Below are positions 26,133 through 37,291 of a DNA stretch of 64,000 nt, piece after piece. The translations under genes were made by a program, and so were the position numbers. The number at the start of each line of letters is the position of its first letter. The stretch's first letter is position 1. Origin of the DNA: Iamia sp. SCSIO 61187 (lineage in GTDB: Bacteria; Actinomycetota; Acidimicrobiia; Acidimicrobiales; Iamiaceae); NCBI RefSeq assembly GCF_019443745.1, contig NZ_CP050948.1:4716001-4780000 (forward strand). Reading direction: 5' to 3'. The notes beneath the pieces were generated by a model. It saw only the letters and a program-made list of their open reading frames with translations, had not been told where the DNA came from and searched no databases.

Positions 26133-26804
26133 ATGCCTGGACCCCTGGCCCTGGTGGGCGGATCGCCGTTCCACGCCGACACCGCCGTCGAGGCCGAGCT
26201 GGCCGAGGCGGCCGGCGGGGGCGAGGTGCTCGTCCTCCCCACCGGCGCCGCCTACGAGCACCCGCAGCGCCTGGTCGATGCGGCCGTCGAGCGCTTCGCC
26301 GGCCTGGGCGCCACCGCCCGCGGGCTCGACGTGCTGCGCCGCCCCGACACCGCCGACCCGGCCAACGCCGAGGCCGTCCGCGCCGCCCGCGTCGTCTACC
26401 TGGCCGGTGCCTCCCCCATGCACGTGGTCTCGGTGCTGAAGGAGACCCCGGTGTGGGACGCCATCGTCGCCGCCTGGCAGGGCGGGGCCACCCTCGCCGG
26501 CACCGACGCCGGGGCCATGGTCCTGTGCGACCCCATGGTCGACCCCCGGGGCGGGGCCTTCACCGTCGGCCTGGGCCTCCTGCCCGGCGTGACGGTGATC
26601 CCCGGCTTCGACACCTGGTCCGAGGACGCCGTCCACCGCACCCGGACCCTGTCGCCGTCCGACGTGGCCATCGTCGGCGTCCACGCCGGCTGCGCCCTCG
26701 TCCGGGACCCCGACGGCTCGTGGCGCGGGTCGGGACCGGTCGCCCCGACGGTGTTCGTCGGCGGTGAGCCGGCGACCCTCGCCGACCTCCCCACCGGGGC
26801 CTGA
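26133..26804 (+). CDS. Peptidase S51/cyanophycinase-like protein lacking the nucleophilic serine
   Basis: 223 residues in the class I glutamine amidotransferase-like fold of peptidase E and cyanophycinase: LALVGGSPF at the start, EVLVLPTGAAYEHP, VVYLAGASPMHVVSVL, then the nucleophile elbow GTDAGAMV. Active enzymes have GTSAGA there, so the serine is replaced by aspartate and normal proteolysis is not expected. GLLPGVTVIPGFDTW follows, as in the family. It may bind a ligand or have changed chemistry. Its promoter is formed by the last unit of the 56-bp array. Confidence 0.75.
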   Translation: MPGPLALVGGSPFHADTAVEAELAEAAGGGEVLVLPTGAAYEHPQRLVDAAVERFAGLGATARGLDVLRRPDTADPANAEAVRAARVVYLAGASPMHVVSVLKETPVWDAIVAAWQGGATLAGTDAGAMVLCDPMVDPRGGAFTVGLGLLPGVTVIPGFDTWSEDAVHRTRTLSPSDVAIVGVHAGCALVRDPDGSWRGSGPVAPTVFVGGEPATLADLPTGA

Positions 26805-26861
26805 CCCACCCCTGCGGCGGGGGTCGGGGTTCGACCCGGTCGCGCCTCGCGGCAGGCGCCG

Positions 26862-27782
26862 TCAGGCGGGGCGGATGGTGATGTCGCGGATGACGTAGAG
26901 GGCGAGCGGTCCACCGTTGGTGGCGGGGTCGCCCTGGCTGGCCATCTCGGCGGCCAGCTCCAGGCCCTCTGTCACCCGGCCGAACCGGGGGTAGTTCCCG
27001 GCCTGGTCGAGGGCCTGGAGGGCGCTCTCGCTGGTGACGATGAAGAACTGGCTGCCGGACACCGTCTCGGCCCGGGCCATGGCCACGTCGCCCACGGCGT
27101 AGCCGTCCTCGGGGTGCTCGACGTCCTCGAGGTCGTAGCCGGGCCCGGTCGTGCCGTAGTCGGGGGCGCCGTCGGCGCCGGGGGCCCCGCTCCCGCCCAC
27201 CTGGGCCACGAAGTCGGGCACCAGCCGGTGGAACGGGATGCCGTCGTAGAACTGGTAGCGCGACAGCACCACGAAGTTGTTGACCGCCTGGGGGGCGGCC
27301 TCGGCGTCGAGCTCCACCACGATGGTGCCCGCCGGCGTGGCCTCCCCGGCGTCGTCGACCAGGTCGACGGCGATCTCGGCCACGAGGGCCTGGCCCTCCT
27401 CGATGCAGGTGGGCGGGGCCTGGGCGAAGACGGCGACCCGCTCCTCGCTCCCGTCCTCGGCCGGGCACGGCGTCTCCCCCTCGATGGTGGCCCCCTCGGG
27501 GCCCGGCGGCAGGACGACCGGGGTCACCGGCACCGTCGTGCCGGCGTCGTCGGGCGCGGTGGTGTCGGTGGTCGTGGTGGCGTCGTCGGCGGACTCGTCG
27601 CCCGGGGGGTCGTCCTGGAGCAGCACGGCCACGACGGCCACCCCGAGGACGACCACGAGGATCCCGACGAGGATCCGCAGGACACGGTTGCGACGCCGGG
27701 CCCTGGCCGCGGCGATGCGGGCCTGCTCGACCCGCGACCGATGGCCCTCCTTGTGGCGCTGACGCTTCTCCAGGGATGTCAC
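26862..27782 (-). CDS. Membrane-anchored cyclophilin-type peptidyl-prolyl isomerase
   Basis: 306 residues from GTG 27782, which lies eight bases after TACCGT (27791-27796); a longer frame to 27884 would start upstream of this promoter. Basic N-terminus (RRRNRVLR), one membrane helix (ILVGILVVVLGVAVVAVLL), a Thr/Asp-rich linker, then the cyclophilin domain (about 140-305): TIVVELDAEAAPQAVNNFVVL, FYDGIPFHRLVPDFVAQVGG, VAMARAETVSGSQFFIVTS and FGRVTEGLELA. The arginine and QFFI residues of the active site are kept. It probably folds exported proteins. Confidence 0.88.
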   Translation of the reverse strand: MTSLEKRQRHKEGHRSRVEQARIAAARARRRNRVLRILVGILVVVLGVAVVAVLLQDDPPGDESADDATTTTDTTAPDDAGTTVPVTPVVLPPGPEGATIEGETPCPAEDGSEERVAVFAQAPPTCIEEGQALVAEIAVDLVDDAGEATPAGTIVVELDAEAAPQAVNNFVVLSRYQFYDGIPFHRLVPDFVAQVGGSGAPGADGAPDYGTTGPGYDLEDVEHPEDGYAVGDVAMARAETVSGSQFFIVTSESALQALDQAGNYPRFGRVTEGLELAAEMASQGDPATNGGPLALYVIRDITIRPA

Positions 27783-27790
27783 GGGCGGCG

Positions 27791-27796
27791 ACGGTA
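27791..27796 (-). promoter_or_regulatory. -10 box TACCGT deciding the cyclophilin start
   Basis: TACCGT eight bases upstream of GTG 27782, inside the longer open frame, so translation very likely begins at 27782. Confidence 0.6.
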
Positions 27797-27931
27797 CCTC
27801 GCCGGCCGGCGCCGACGGGGCCGCCCCGGGCCCCCGCCCCGCCCACCTCGCGCTGCCCACCCAGCGCGCGCGAGCGAGCATCAAGGCACGAAGCGTCGCC
27901 GAACGGCCACCCGATGCGGCAGAATGGGGAC

Positions 27932-28573
27932 ATGGACACCGACCAGGGCGACGACCGGGGGGCCGACGACACCGCCGCGGACACCGCCGGCGACGCGGTC
28001 GACGCCCCGCACGACGAGGCCGTCAGCGAGGAGGACGCCTTCGCCTACCGGGTCGGTCAGCGCCTCCGGGCGATCCGCCAGGCCCAGGCCCTGTCGCTGT
28101 CCGACGTCGAGGAGCAGTCCGGCGGCCGCTGGAGCGCCTCGGCCGTGGGCGCCTACGAGCGGGGCTTCCGCAACCTGTCGCTCCCCCGCCTCAAGGCTCT
28201 GGCCGACTTCTACCGGGTGCCCGTCAGCGTCCTGCTGGGCGAGACCGGCCCCGCCGGCCAACCCGCCGACCGGCGCAAGCTGGTCCTCGACCTGGAGGCC
28301 CTCCGGGAGGTCGACACGGCCGAGCCCGTGCAGCGCTTCATCCAGTCGATCATCGAGGCGCGCGGCGACTTCAACGGCAAGGTCCTGTCGCTCCGCACCG
28401 ACGACCTCAAGTCCCTGTGCGTCCTGTGCGGCGGCGACATCCCGACCGGCGTCGCCCAGCTCCGCGCCTGGGGCGTCTTGATCGACGGCCCCGAGGTGGC
28501 CGACCCGCCGCCCGACTTCCGGGCCCGCCCCACCAAGGGGCGCGAGCGGCGCATCACCGACCGCCCGGCCTGA
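27932..28573 (+). CDS. BldD-like HTH regulator with c-di-GMP-binding signature
   Basis: 213 residues. An acidic N-terminal extension (1-33) is followed by an XRE-type helix-turn-helix (about 37-103: YRVGQRLRAIRQAQALSLSD and SASAVGAYERGFRNLSLPRL) and a C-terminal domain containing RGD (144-146), eight residues, and RTDD (155-158). In Streptomyces BldD the motif RGD-x8-RQDD binds a c-di-GMP tetramer that drives dimerisation on DNA; here Gln is replaced by Thr. The c-di-GMP enzyme genes elsewhere in the window fit this reading. It is longer than Streptomyces BldD (167 residues). Confidence 0.85.
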   Translation: MDTDQGDDRGADDTAADTAGDAVDAPHDEAVSEEDAFAYRVGQRLRAIRQAQALSLSDVEEQSGGRWSASAVGAYERGFRNLSLPRLKALADFYRVPVSVLLGETGPAGQPADRRKLVLDLEALREVDTAEPVQRFIQSIIEARGDFNGKVLSLRTDDLKSLCVLCGGDIPTGVAQLRAWGVLIDGPEVADPPPDFRARPTKGRERRITDRPA

Positions 28574-28588
28574 AGCCCTGTCGCCGGG

Positions 28589-28617
28589 CCGGCGGGTGAA
28601 CCCCCGACCCCCGCCGG
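28589..28617 (+). terminator. GC-rich hairpin after the BldD-like gene
   Basis: CCGGCGGG and CCCGCCGG enclose a 13-base loop, starting 15 bases after the stop codon. No U-tract follows, as is common in very GC-rich genomes. Confidence 0.4.
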
Positions 28618-28758
28618 GCCCATCCCCGCCGAAGCGGCTCCGCCGGCTCGGGTTGGCGCCGACGTCGACCGCCACCGGGGCTGCCGCCCGGCCCACCGCA
28701 CCCGCTCGGCGGCCCGACGCCTTTCCGGGCGGCCATCCGGCGGCGGTACCGTCGGCCG

Positions 28759-30267
28759 ATGGAGCCAGGCCAGACCACGTCCGACGTCGGACCCCGGGCG
28801 GACCGGGAGCGGAAGCTGGCCGAGCTCAAGGCCCTGGGCGTCGACCCGTACCCGGCCGACGCCCACCGCACCCACCTGACCCAGGAGGTCCGGGACCGCT
28901 ACGGCGAGCTGGAGGGCACCACGGCCACCATCGCCGGGCGGCTCATGGCCCGGCGGGGGCACGGCAAGCTGCTGTTCCTCGACGTCCAGGACCGGACGGG
29001 CAAGCTCCAGGCCCTGGTCGACTCCAGCCTCCTGGGTCCCCTCGAGCCCCGGTCGGGCGCCCTCGGCTTCGAGAACGTCGACCGGCTGGTCGACCGGGGT
29101 GACCTGGTCGAGGTCACCGGTGAGGTCACCACCAGCCGGCGGGGCGAGATCTCGCTCATGGCGTCGCGGGTCCGGATGCTGGCCAAGGCCATCGAGCCGC
29201 TGCCCGACGCCTGGCACGGCGTCACCGACCCCGAGACGCTGGTCCGCAAGCGCTACCTCCAGTCGATCGTCGAGCCCGAGACGCGGGCCCGCTTCGCGGT
29301 CGTCTCCGAGCTGCTGTTCGGGATCCGGTCGTTCCTCCACGACCGCGGCTTCCTCGAGTTCCAGACGCCCGTCCTCCAGCCGCTCTACGGCGGGGGCAAG
29401 GCCCGCCCCTTCACCACCCACGTCAAGGCCCTCGGCCGGGACTACTACCTGGCCATCTCCCACGAGCTGTACCTGAAGCGGCTGGTCATCGCCGGCTTCG
29501 AGGACGTCTTCACCATCGGGCGCTACTTCCGCAACGAGGGCATCGACAAGACCCACAACCCCGAGTTCTCGATGCTCGAGACCATGTCGGCCTTCCACGG
29601 CTACGAGTTCAACATGGACCTGACCGAGGCCCTCTACAAGCACCTCGCCGCCGACGTCGTCGAGAAGCCGGTCATCGAGGTCAGGGGCCGCCCCGTCTCC
29701 CTCGTCGGCGACTGGCGCCGGGCCTCGATGGTGGAGCTGGTGCGGGAGGCGTGCGACGTCGACTTCCGGGAGGTCACCACCCTCGACGAGGCCGAACGCA
29801 TCCTCACCCGCCACGGCGCCCCGTCCCAGCCGACGGTCGGCCACGCCCTCGTCGCCCTGTTCGAGCACGTGGTGGAGGAGACCCTCGTCGAGCCGACCAT
29901 CGTCCACGGCCACCCGGTGGAGATCTCGCCGCTGGCCAAGGCCACCGCCGACGACCCGCGCTACGTCGAGCGCTTCGAGGTCTTCGTCGGCGGCACCGAG
30001 CAGGGCGACAACTGGACCGAGCTCAACGACCCGGTCGAGCTGCGGCGGCGCTTCACCGCCGAGCAGGACCGGCGGCGCGCCGGCGACGACGACGAGGCCC
30101 ACCCCCTCGACTTCGAGTTCATCGAGGCCATGGAGCACGGCATGCCCCCCACGACCGGCCTGGGCCCGGGCATCGAGCGCCTCGCCATGCTCCTCACCGA
30201 GACCGACGACATCGGCGACGTGATCTACTTCCCGCTCGTCCGACCGCTCCCGCCCCCGACCGCCTGA
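28759..30267 (+). CDS. lysS: Lysyl-tRNA synthetase, class II
   Basis: 502 residues from ATG 28759, six bases after TACCGT (28747-28752). The N-terminal OB-fold anticodon domain (ATIAGRLMARRGHGKLLFLD) is followed by the class II core: motif 1 FLEFQTPVLQPLYGGGKARP, motif 2 FTIGRYFRNEGIDKTHNPEF with SMLETMSAFHGY, EISPLAKATADDPRYVERFE, and motif 3 GLGPGIERLAMLLT. Length and motifs are complete. It charges tRNA-Lys. The next gene overlaps its stop codon by one base. Confidence 0.94.
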   Translation: MEPGQTTSDVGPRADRERKLAELKALGVDPYPADAHRTHLTQEVRDRYGELEGTTATIAGRLMARRGHGKLLFLDVQDRTGKLQALVDSSLLGPLEPRSGALGFENVDRLVDRGDLVEVTGEVTTSRRGEISLMASRVRMLAKAIEPLPDAWHGVTDPETLVRKRYLQSIVEPETRARFAVVSELLFGIRSFLHDRGFLEFQTPVLQPLYGGGKARPFTTHVKALGRDYYLAISHELYLKRLVIAGFEDVFTIGRYFRNEGIDKTHNPEFSMLETMSAFHGYEFNMDLTEALYKHLAADVVEKPVIEVRGRPVSLVGDWRRASMVELVREACDVDFREVTTLDEAERILTRHGAPSQPTVGHALVALFEHVVEETLVEPTIVHGHPVEISPLAKATADDPRYVERFEVFVGGTEQGDNWTELNDPVELRRRFTAEQDRRRAGDDDEAHPLDFEFIEAMEHGMPPTTGLGPGIERLAMLLTETDDIGDVIYFPLVRPLPPPTA

Positions 30268-31394
30268 TGGACGGCCCGGGCGGTCCCCAGGTGCAGGGCG
30301 ACGGGCTCTCGTCCGACGAGCGGGCCGCGGTGCGGGCGTACCTCCAGCGCAGCGAGGTGCGGCTGTCGACCGTCCATCGCGTCGCCAGCGCCCTGCTGTC
30401 GGGGGCGGGCCTGATGGTGCTGCTCCCGGCCGTGGCCCGCGACTCCGTCGTCGACGTCGTCCACGCCCTCGTCCGCGGCTCGGTGACGGCCCCCGACGTG
30501 CTCTTGCTGGTGGCGGTGGGGACGTCGCTCGCCCTGCCGGTCACGGCCCTGCTGTTCCTCCTGCGGGACCTGACCCAGTTCTACTTCCACGCCAACCACA
30601 TCCGGCACGAGACCGGGGAGACGTTCACCCCCCGCCTCACCCTCACCGCCCTGCGCCTCCCGGCCGACGAGCTCGGGCCCGAGGCCGCCGCCCGGCTCGA
30701 CGCCGCCCGCCGCACCGACGCCGCGGTGGAGCTGCTGGTCCCCGCCAACGTGGCCGCCCGGGCCCGGGTCGACCGGCGGCTCACGGTGTACGGGCTGGGC
30801 GACGCCGCCGGCGCGTCGGACGTCGGGCGGGCCGGCGCGCTGTTCACCCTCGCCGCCTCGCACCCCCGCGACCTCCTCGAGGAGGTCGCCAAGGTCGAGC
30901 ACGGGATGGTGCGCCACGTCCTCCGGGGCCAGACGATCGTCCTCCGCTACGTGAAGGCCCTCCTGGCCCTGCTGACCACGGCCATGGCGACGTTCGCGGC
31001 GGCCGCCGTCGTCGACCGGTCGGGGCCCCTCGGCGTCGGCGACCGGGCCTGGCTGGCCGGCATCCTCCTCGTCTGGGCCCCCGTCGTGGTCGTGGCCGTG
31101 ACCGCCCCCGTCCGCTGGCTCGAGAGCCAGCTCCGCAGCGACGGGGCGACCCACACCGCGGTGTCGGACGACCCCGAGCTCACCCACGTCGAGGTGGTGG
31201 CGATCCGCCTGGCGCTGGTCGGGCTGGTGGCCGCCGGGGCGGCGATGGCGCTCTCGCTCGGGGACGGGGCGCTGAGCGACCAGGCCCAGGTGTGGGGTGC
31301 CGGCGCGCTCGCGGGGTCCGTCGTCGTCACGTTCGCCGCCCTCTGGGGATGGGCCGGGTCGTCGGCACCGGCCCGGTTGGTGTCCCGCACCTGA
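30267..31394 (+). CDS. Hypothetical multi-pass membrane protein
   Basis: 375 residues; ATG 30267 overlaps the lysS stop by one base, so it is translated with lysS. Two helices near the N-terminus (ASALLSGAGLMVLLPAVA and VLLLVAVGTSLALPVTALLF), a soluble middle (about 100-230) with HANHIRHETGETFTPRLTLT, and four more helices in the last 140 residues. No family is recognised. The soluble centre with conserved-looking His and Glu could bind metal, but this is speculation. Confidence 0.6.
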   Translation: MDGPGGPQVQGDGLSSDERAAVRAYLQRSEVRLSTVHRVASALLSGAGLMVLLPAVARDSVVDVVHALVRGSVTAPDVLLLVAVGTSLALPVTALLFLLRDLTQFYFHANHIRHETGETFTPRLTLTALRLPADELGPEAAARLDAARRTDAAVELLVPANVAARARVDRRLTVYGLGDAAGASDVGRAGALFTLAASHPRDLLEEVAKVEHGMVRHVLRGQTIVLRYVKALLALLTTAMATFAAAAVVDRSGPLGVGDRAWLAGILLVWAPVVVVAVTAPVRWLESQLRSDGATHTAVSDDPELTHVEVVAIRLALVGLVAAGAAMALSLGDGALSDQAQVWGAGALAGSVVVTFAALWGWAGSSAPARLVSRT

Positions 31395-31474
31395 CCCCGC
31401 GCTCCTGCGTCGCCCACCGGGCTCCGGCGCCGCCGGCGATGCCCGATCGCTGGGGGCAGGTTGCCGGCGGTCGG

Positions 31475-31480
31475 TAGGGT
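31475..31480 (+). promoter_or_regulatory. -10 box TAGGGT of the aspartokinase gene
   Basis: Eight bases before GTG 31489, no ribosome site between: leaderless start. Confidence 0.55.
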
Positions 31481-31488
31481 CATCCCTC

Positions 31489-33892
<2,404 letters not shown>

Positions 33893-33952
33893 GGCCCCGG
33901 CCGGCAGCTCCGGCCACGCGCCGAGCGGACGCGTCGGGCAGGCTGCCCGACC

Positions 33953-35155
33953 ATGGCTGATCCCTCACCCGGACCCCACGCGCCCGGACCCCGCCGCTTC
34001 GGCATCTTCCTCGCCCCGTTCCACCCCGTGGGGCAGAACCCGACGCTCGCCCTGCGCCGGGACCTCGAGCTGGTCGAGCACCTCGACCGGCTCGGCTTCG
34101 ACGAGGCGTGGATCGGAGAGCACCACTCGGCCGGCTTCGAGATCATCGCCTCGCCGGAGGTGTTCATCGCCGCCGCCGCCGAGCGGACCCGACGCATCCG
34201 CCTGGGCACGGGTGTGTCGTCGCTGCCGTACCACCAGCCGCTGATGCTGGCCGACCGCATGGTGCTGCTCGACCACCTCTCCGGCGGCCGGGTGATGCTC
34301 GGCGTCGGCCCCGGTGCCCTGCCCTCGGACGCCTACATGATGGGCATCGAGGTCGCCCGGCAGCGGGACATGATGGAGGAGGCGCTGGAGGCCATCTTGC
34401 TCCTCCTCCGCGGCGACGAGCCGGTCACCTACGAGACCGACTGGTTCACCCTGCGCGACGCCCGGCTGCAGCTGCGGCCCTTCCAGCGACCGCACATGGA
34501 GGTGGCGGTGGCGGCCCAGGTCTCACCGGCGGGGCCGCGCGCCGCCGGCCGGTTCGGCACCGGGCTCCTCTCCATCGGGGCGACGAGCCAGGGCGGGTTC
34601 GACGCCCTCGGCTACCACTGGGACGTCGTGGAGCAGCGGGCGGCCGAGTTCGGCACCGTCGCCGACCGGGACGCCTGGCGGCTCGTCGGGCCCATGCACA
34701 TCGCCGACACCCGCGAGCAGGCCATCGCCGACGTCGCCTTCGGCCTCGGCGACTGGGTCGACTACTTCCAGCGCGTCGCCGCCCTCCCCCTCGCCCCCGA
34801 CACGACCGACCACGACAGCCTGGTCGACGCCCTGAACGCCTCGGGCTTCGCCGTCATCGGCACGCCCGACGACGCCATCGCCCAGCTCGAGCGGCTCGGC
34901 ACCCAGTCCAAGGGGTTCGGCACCTTCCTCCTGATGGCCCACGAGTGGGCCGACCGGGTGGAGACGCTGCGCTCCTACGAGCTGTTCTCCCGCTACGTGA
35001 TGCCGGTGTTCCAGGGGTCGGCGGCCTCGCTCACCGCCAGCCGGGACTGGGCCGCCGAGAACCGGCCCACCTTCATCGGCGAGGCCGGCGCCGCCGTCAT
35101 GTCGGCGATCCAGTCCCACCAGGCTGAGCAGGCCGAGCCGAACGAGCAGGCCTGA
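33953..35155 (+). CDS. Luciferase-like (LLM class) flavin-dependent oxidoreductase
   Basis: 400 residues. Bacterial luciferase fold: RRFGIFLAPFHPVGQNPTLA, HLDRLGFDEAWIGEHHSAGF, IRLGTGVSSLPYHQPLMLAD, LLDHLSGGRVMLGVGPGALP and RPHMEVAVAAQVSPAG. It resembles alkanal or limonene monooxygenase-like LLM proteins with the EHHS motif, likely using FMNH2 rather than F420. No flavin reductase gene is adjacent. The transcript converges on that of catalase, with palindrome P3 between. Confidence 0.85.
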   Translation: MADPSPGPHAPGPRRFGIFLAPFHPVGQNPTLALRRDLELVEHLDRLGFDEAWIGEHHSAGFEIIASPEVFIAAAAERTRRIRLGTGVSSLPYHQPLMLADRMVLLDHLSGGRVMLGVGPGALPSDAYMMGIEVARQRDMMEEALEAILLLLRGDEPVTYETDWFTLRDARLQLRPFQRPHMEVAVAAQVSPAGPRAAGRFGTGLLSIGATSQGGFDALGYHWDVVEQRAAEFGTVADRDAWRLVGPMHIADTREQAIADVAFGLGDWVDYFQRVAALPLAPDTTDHDSLVDALNASGFAVIGTPDDAIAQLERLGTQSKGFGTFLLMAHEWADRVETLRSYELFSRYVMPVFQGSAASLTASRDWAAENRPTFIGEAGAAVMSAIQSHQAEQAEPNEQA

Positions 35156-35174
35156 CGCCGACGCGGGGCCGGGC

Positions 35175-35205
35175 GCCACGGAAGGTGCCAGGCACCTTCC
35201 GTGGC
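35175..35205. repeat. Perfect palindrome, GTGCC-A-GGCAC family (copy P3)
   Basis: Fifteen-base arms (GCCACGGAAGGTGCC) around a central A, between the converging LLM and catalase genes. It could serve both as a terminator stem. Compared with P1 the arms differ at one position on each side, keeping pairing. Confidence 0.8.
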
Positions 35206-35215
35206 CGGCGGGTGG

Positions 35216-36736
35216 CTAGGCCTTGGCCTGGGCGTCGCCGCGGGCGGCGTTGCCCTGGTCGGCGGCCTTGGGGTCGGTCTCGTCCTGCTTGTCGCGGACG
35301 CCCTGCTCGATCTTCTTGCCGAGGTCGGCGTCGACGTTCGACCAGTACTCGAAGGCGCGCACCAGGACCGGCTCGGACACGCCGTTGAGCAGGTGGCCGA
35401 CGACGTTGTCGACCAGGCGGCCGCGGGCGTCGTCGTCGAGCACCTCGCGCACGAGGGTGCCGGGCTGACCCCAGTCGTCGTCCTCGGCGTGGGCGACGTA
35501 CGCCGCCCGGGTGATCTCGCCGTCGGCCTCCCAGCCGGCGGGCTCGCCGTAGCGGGCGACGTCGGCCGCCGGCCCGCCGTAGGAGTTCGGGGCGTAGACG
35601 GGGTCCGAGACGTTCTCCACCCGCATGGCCCCGTCCTTGCTGTAGCTGTGGACAGGGCACTGCGGCTTGTTGACCGGCACCTGATGGTAGTTGGCGCCGA
35701 CCCGGTGGCGGTGGGCGTCGGCGTAGGAGAACAGCCGGGCCAGCAGCATCCGATCGGGGCTCGGGCCGATGCCGGGCACCAGGTTGTTGGGCTGGAACGC
35801 CGCCTGCTCGATCTCGGTGTGCATGTCGGTGGGGTTCCGGTCGAGCGTCAGCCGCCCGACGTCGATCAGCGGGTAGTCGCCGTGGGGCCACACCTTGGTC
35901 AGGTCGAACGGGTTGAACCGGTAGTCCTTGGCGTCCTCGTACGGCATGACCTGGACCTTGAGCGTCCAGCTGGGGTGCTCGCCGTCGCGGATGTGCTCGA
36001 ACAGGTCGCGCTGGTGGTAGTCGGTGTCGATCGAGGCCATCTGGTCGGCCTCGTCCTGGGTGAAGGTCTCGATGCCCTGGTCGGTCTTGAAGTGGTACTT
36101 GACCCAGGAGCGCTCGCCGTCGGCGTTGACCCACATGTAGGTGTGGCTGCTGTAGCCGTTCATGTGGCGCCAGGTGCGGGGGATGCCCCGGTCGCCCATC
36201 AGCCAGGTGACCTGGTGGGCCGACTCCGGGGAGAGCGTCCAGAAGTCCCACTGCATGTCGTGGTCGCGCAGGCCGTTGTCGGCCCGCCGCTTCTGTGACC
36301 GGATGAAGTGCTGGAACTTCATCGGGTCCTTGACGAAGAACACGGGCGTGTTGTTGCCGACCATGTCGTAGTTGCCCTCGGTCGTGTACAGCTTGAGGGC
36401 GAAGCCACGGGGGTCCCGCCAGGTGTCGGGGCTGCCGCGCTCACCGGCCACGGTCGAGAACCGGATCAGGGCGTCGGTGGTGGTGCCGGGCTGGAAGACG
36501 GCGGCCTTGGTGTGGCGGCTGACGTCCTCGAGCACCTCGAAGCGTCCGAAGGCCCCGCTGCCCTTGGCGTGGGGCTGGCGCTCGGGGATGCGCTCCCGGT
36601 TGAACTGCGCCATCTGCTCGATCAGGTAGTGGTCCTGGAGCAGGATCGGGCCGCCGGGTCCGACGGTCAGGGAGTGCTCGTCGCTCTCGACCGGGATCCC
36701 GGCGTCGGTCGTGGTGTGCGGGGTGCGGTCGGCCAT
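35216..36736 (-). CDS. katA: Haem catalase (clade 3-like, small subunit)
   Basis: 506 residues from ATG 36736. Catalytic block [14 protein letters not shown] (His), [20 protein letters not shown], distal Asn in [16 protein letters not shown], and the proximal haem ligand region [19 protein letters not shown] with Tyr. The core runs to about residue 480 with a short acidic/Ala-rich tail. It degrades hydrogen peroxide. The MarR gene lies directly upstream on the same strand (94 bases), so regulation by that protein is possible. Confidence 0.95.
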   Translation of the reverse strand: MADRTPHTTTDAGIPVESDEHSLTVGPGGPILLQDHYLIEQMAQFNRERIPERQPHAKGSGAFGRFEVLEDVSRHTKAAVFQPGTTTDALIRFSTVAGERGSPDTWRDPRGFALKLYTTEGNYDMVGNNTPVFFVKDPMKFQHFIRSQKRRADNGLRDHDMQWDFWTLSPESAHQVTWLMGDRGIPRTWRHMNGYSSHTYMWVNADGERSWVKYHFKTDQGIETFTQDEADQMASIDTDYHQRDLFEHIRDGEHPSWTLKVQVMPYEDAKDYRFNPFDLTKVWPHGDYPLIDVGRLTLDRNPTDMHTEIEQAAFQPNNLVPGIGPSPDRMLLARLFSYADAHRHRVGANYHQVPVNKPQCPVHSYSKDGAMRVENVSDPVYAPNSYGGPAADVARYGEPAGWEADGEITRAAYVAHAEDDDWGQPGTLVREVLDDDARGRLVDNVVGHLLNGVSEPVLVRAFEYWSNVDADLGKKIEQGVRDKQDETDPKAADQGNAARGDAQAKA

Positions 36737-36830
36737 CGTTCGACGTACCTCTTCCTGGGTCGCGGACCCGAGCCCTGCCCGCCCTCGGCCGTCGGACACC
36801 GACCGGGGGGCGGCAGCGGTCCGGGCGACG

Positions 36831-37253
36831 TCAGGTCCCGGCGAGCAGCCGCAGCCGGGCGGCGAGGGACGCCACCTCGTCGGGGTCGAGCACGGCGTCG
36901 ATGCGGTCGTTCACGGCGCCGAAGGCCACCTCGACCTGCGCCAGGGCTCGGCGGCCGGTCGGGGTGAGGTCGAGGGCCCAGGCCCGCCCGTCGGCGGCGC
37001 TGGGGGTGCGGGTGACGAGGTCGGCCGCCAGCAGCCGGCGGACGAGGGTCGTCACCGCCGACTCGGCCTGGTGCAGGGCCCGGGCCACCTCCTTCTGGGT
37101 CGTGCCCGGCCGGCCCGCGACCACCGCCAGGGCGGCGGCCTGGGCGGTGGTGACCCCGGCGGCGTCCAGGCAGGCGCGGTCGGCCTCGGCCCGGAGCCGC
37201 CCGGCGGCCAGCTGGAGGTGGAAGTAGAGGCGCTCGGTGTGGGCGGCGGACAC
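36831..37253 (-). CDS. MarR-family transcriptional regulator
   Basis: 140 residues from GTG 37253, six bases after TAATGT (37260-37265). Winged-helix: [40 protein letters not shown] (recognition helix) and [20 protein letters not shown] (wing). Divergent from the amidohydrolase gene with only 38 bases between starts, so both promoters overlap in one small AT-rich patch where the regulator probably binds. Catalase lies downstream. Confidence 0.85.
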   Translation of the reverse strand: MSAAHTERLYFHLQLAAGRLRAEADRACLDAAGVTTAQAAALAVVAGRPGTTQKEVARALHQAESAVTTLVRRLLAADLVTRTPSAADGRAWALDLTPTGRRALAQVEVAFGAVNDRIDAVLDPDEVASLAARLRLLAGT

Positions 37254-37291
37254 CGCGCCACATTACTTCACATGTTCAGTATCTTGGGGGG
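37254..37291. promoter_or_regulatory. Divergent promoter patch between MarR and amidohydrolase genes
   Basis: Unusually AT-rich. It contains TAATGT (minus strand, 37260-37265) six bases before the MarR start and TATCTT (37280-37285) six bases before the amidohydrolase ATG. ACATGT at 37271-37276 is a small palindrome between the two boxes and is a candidate operator core. Confidence 0.55.
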
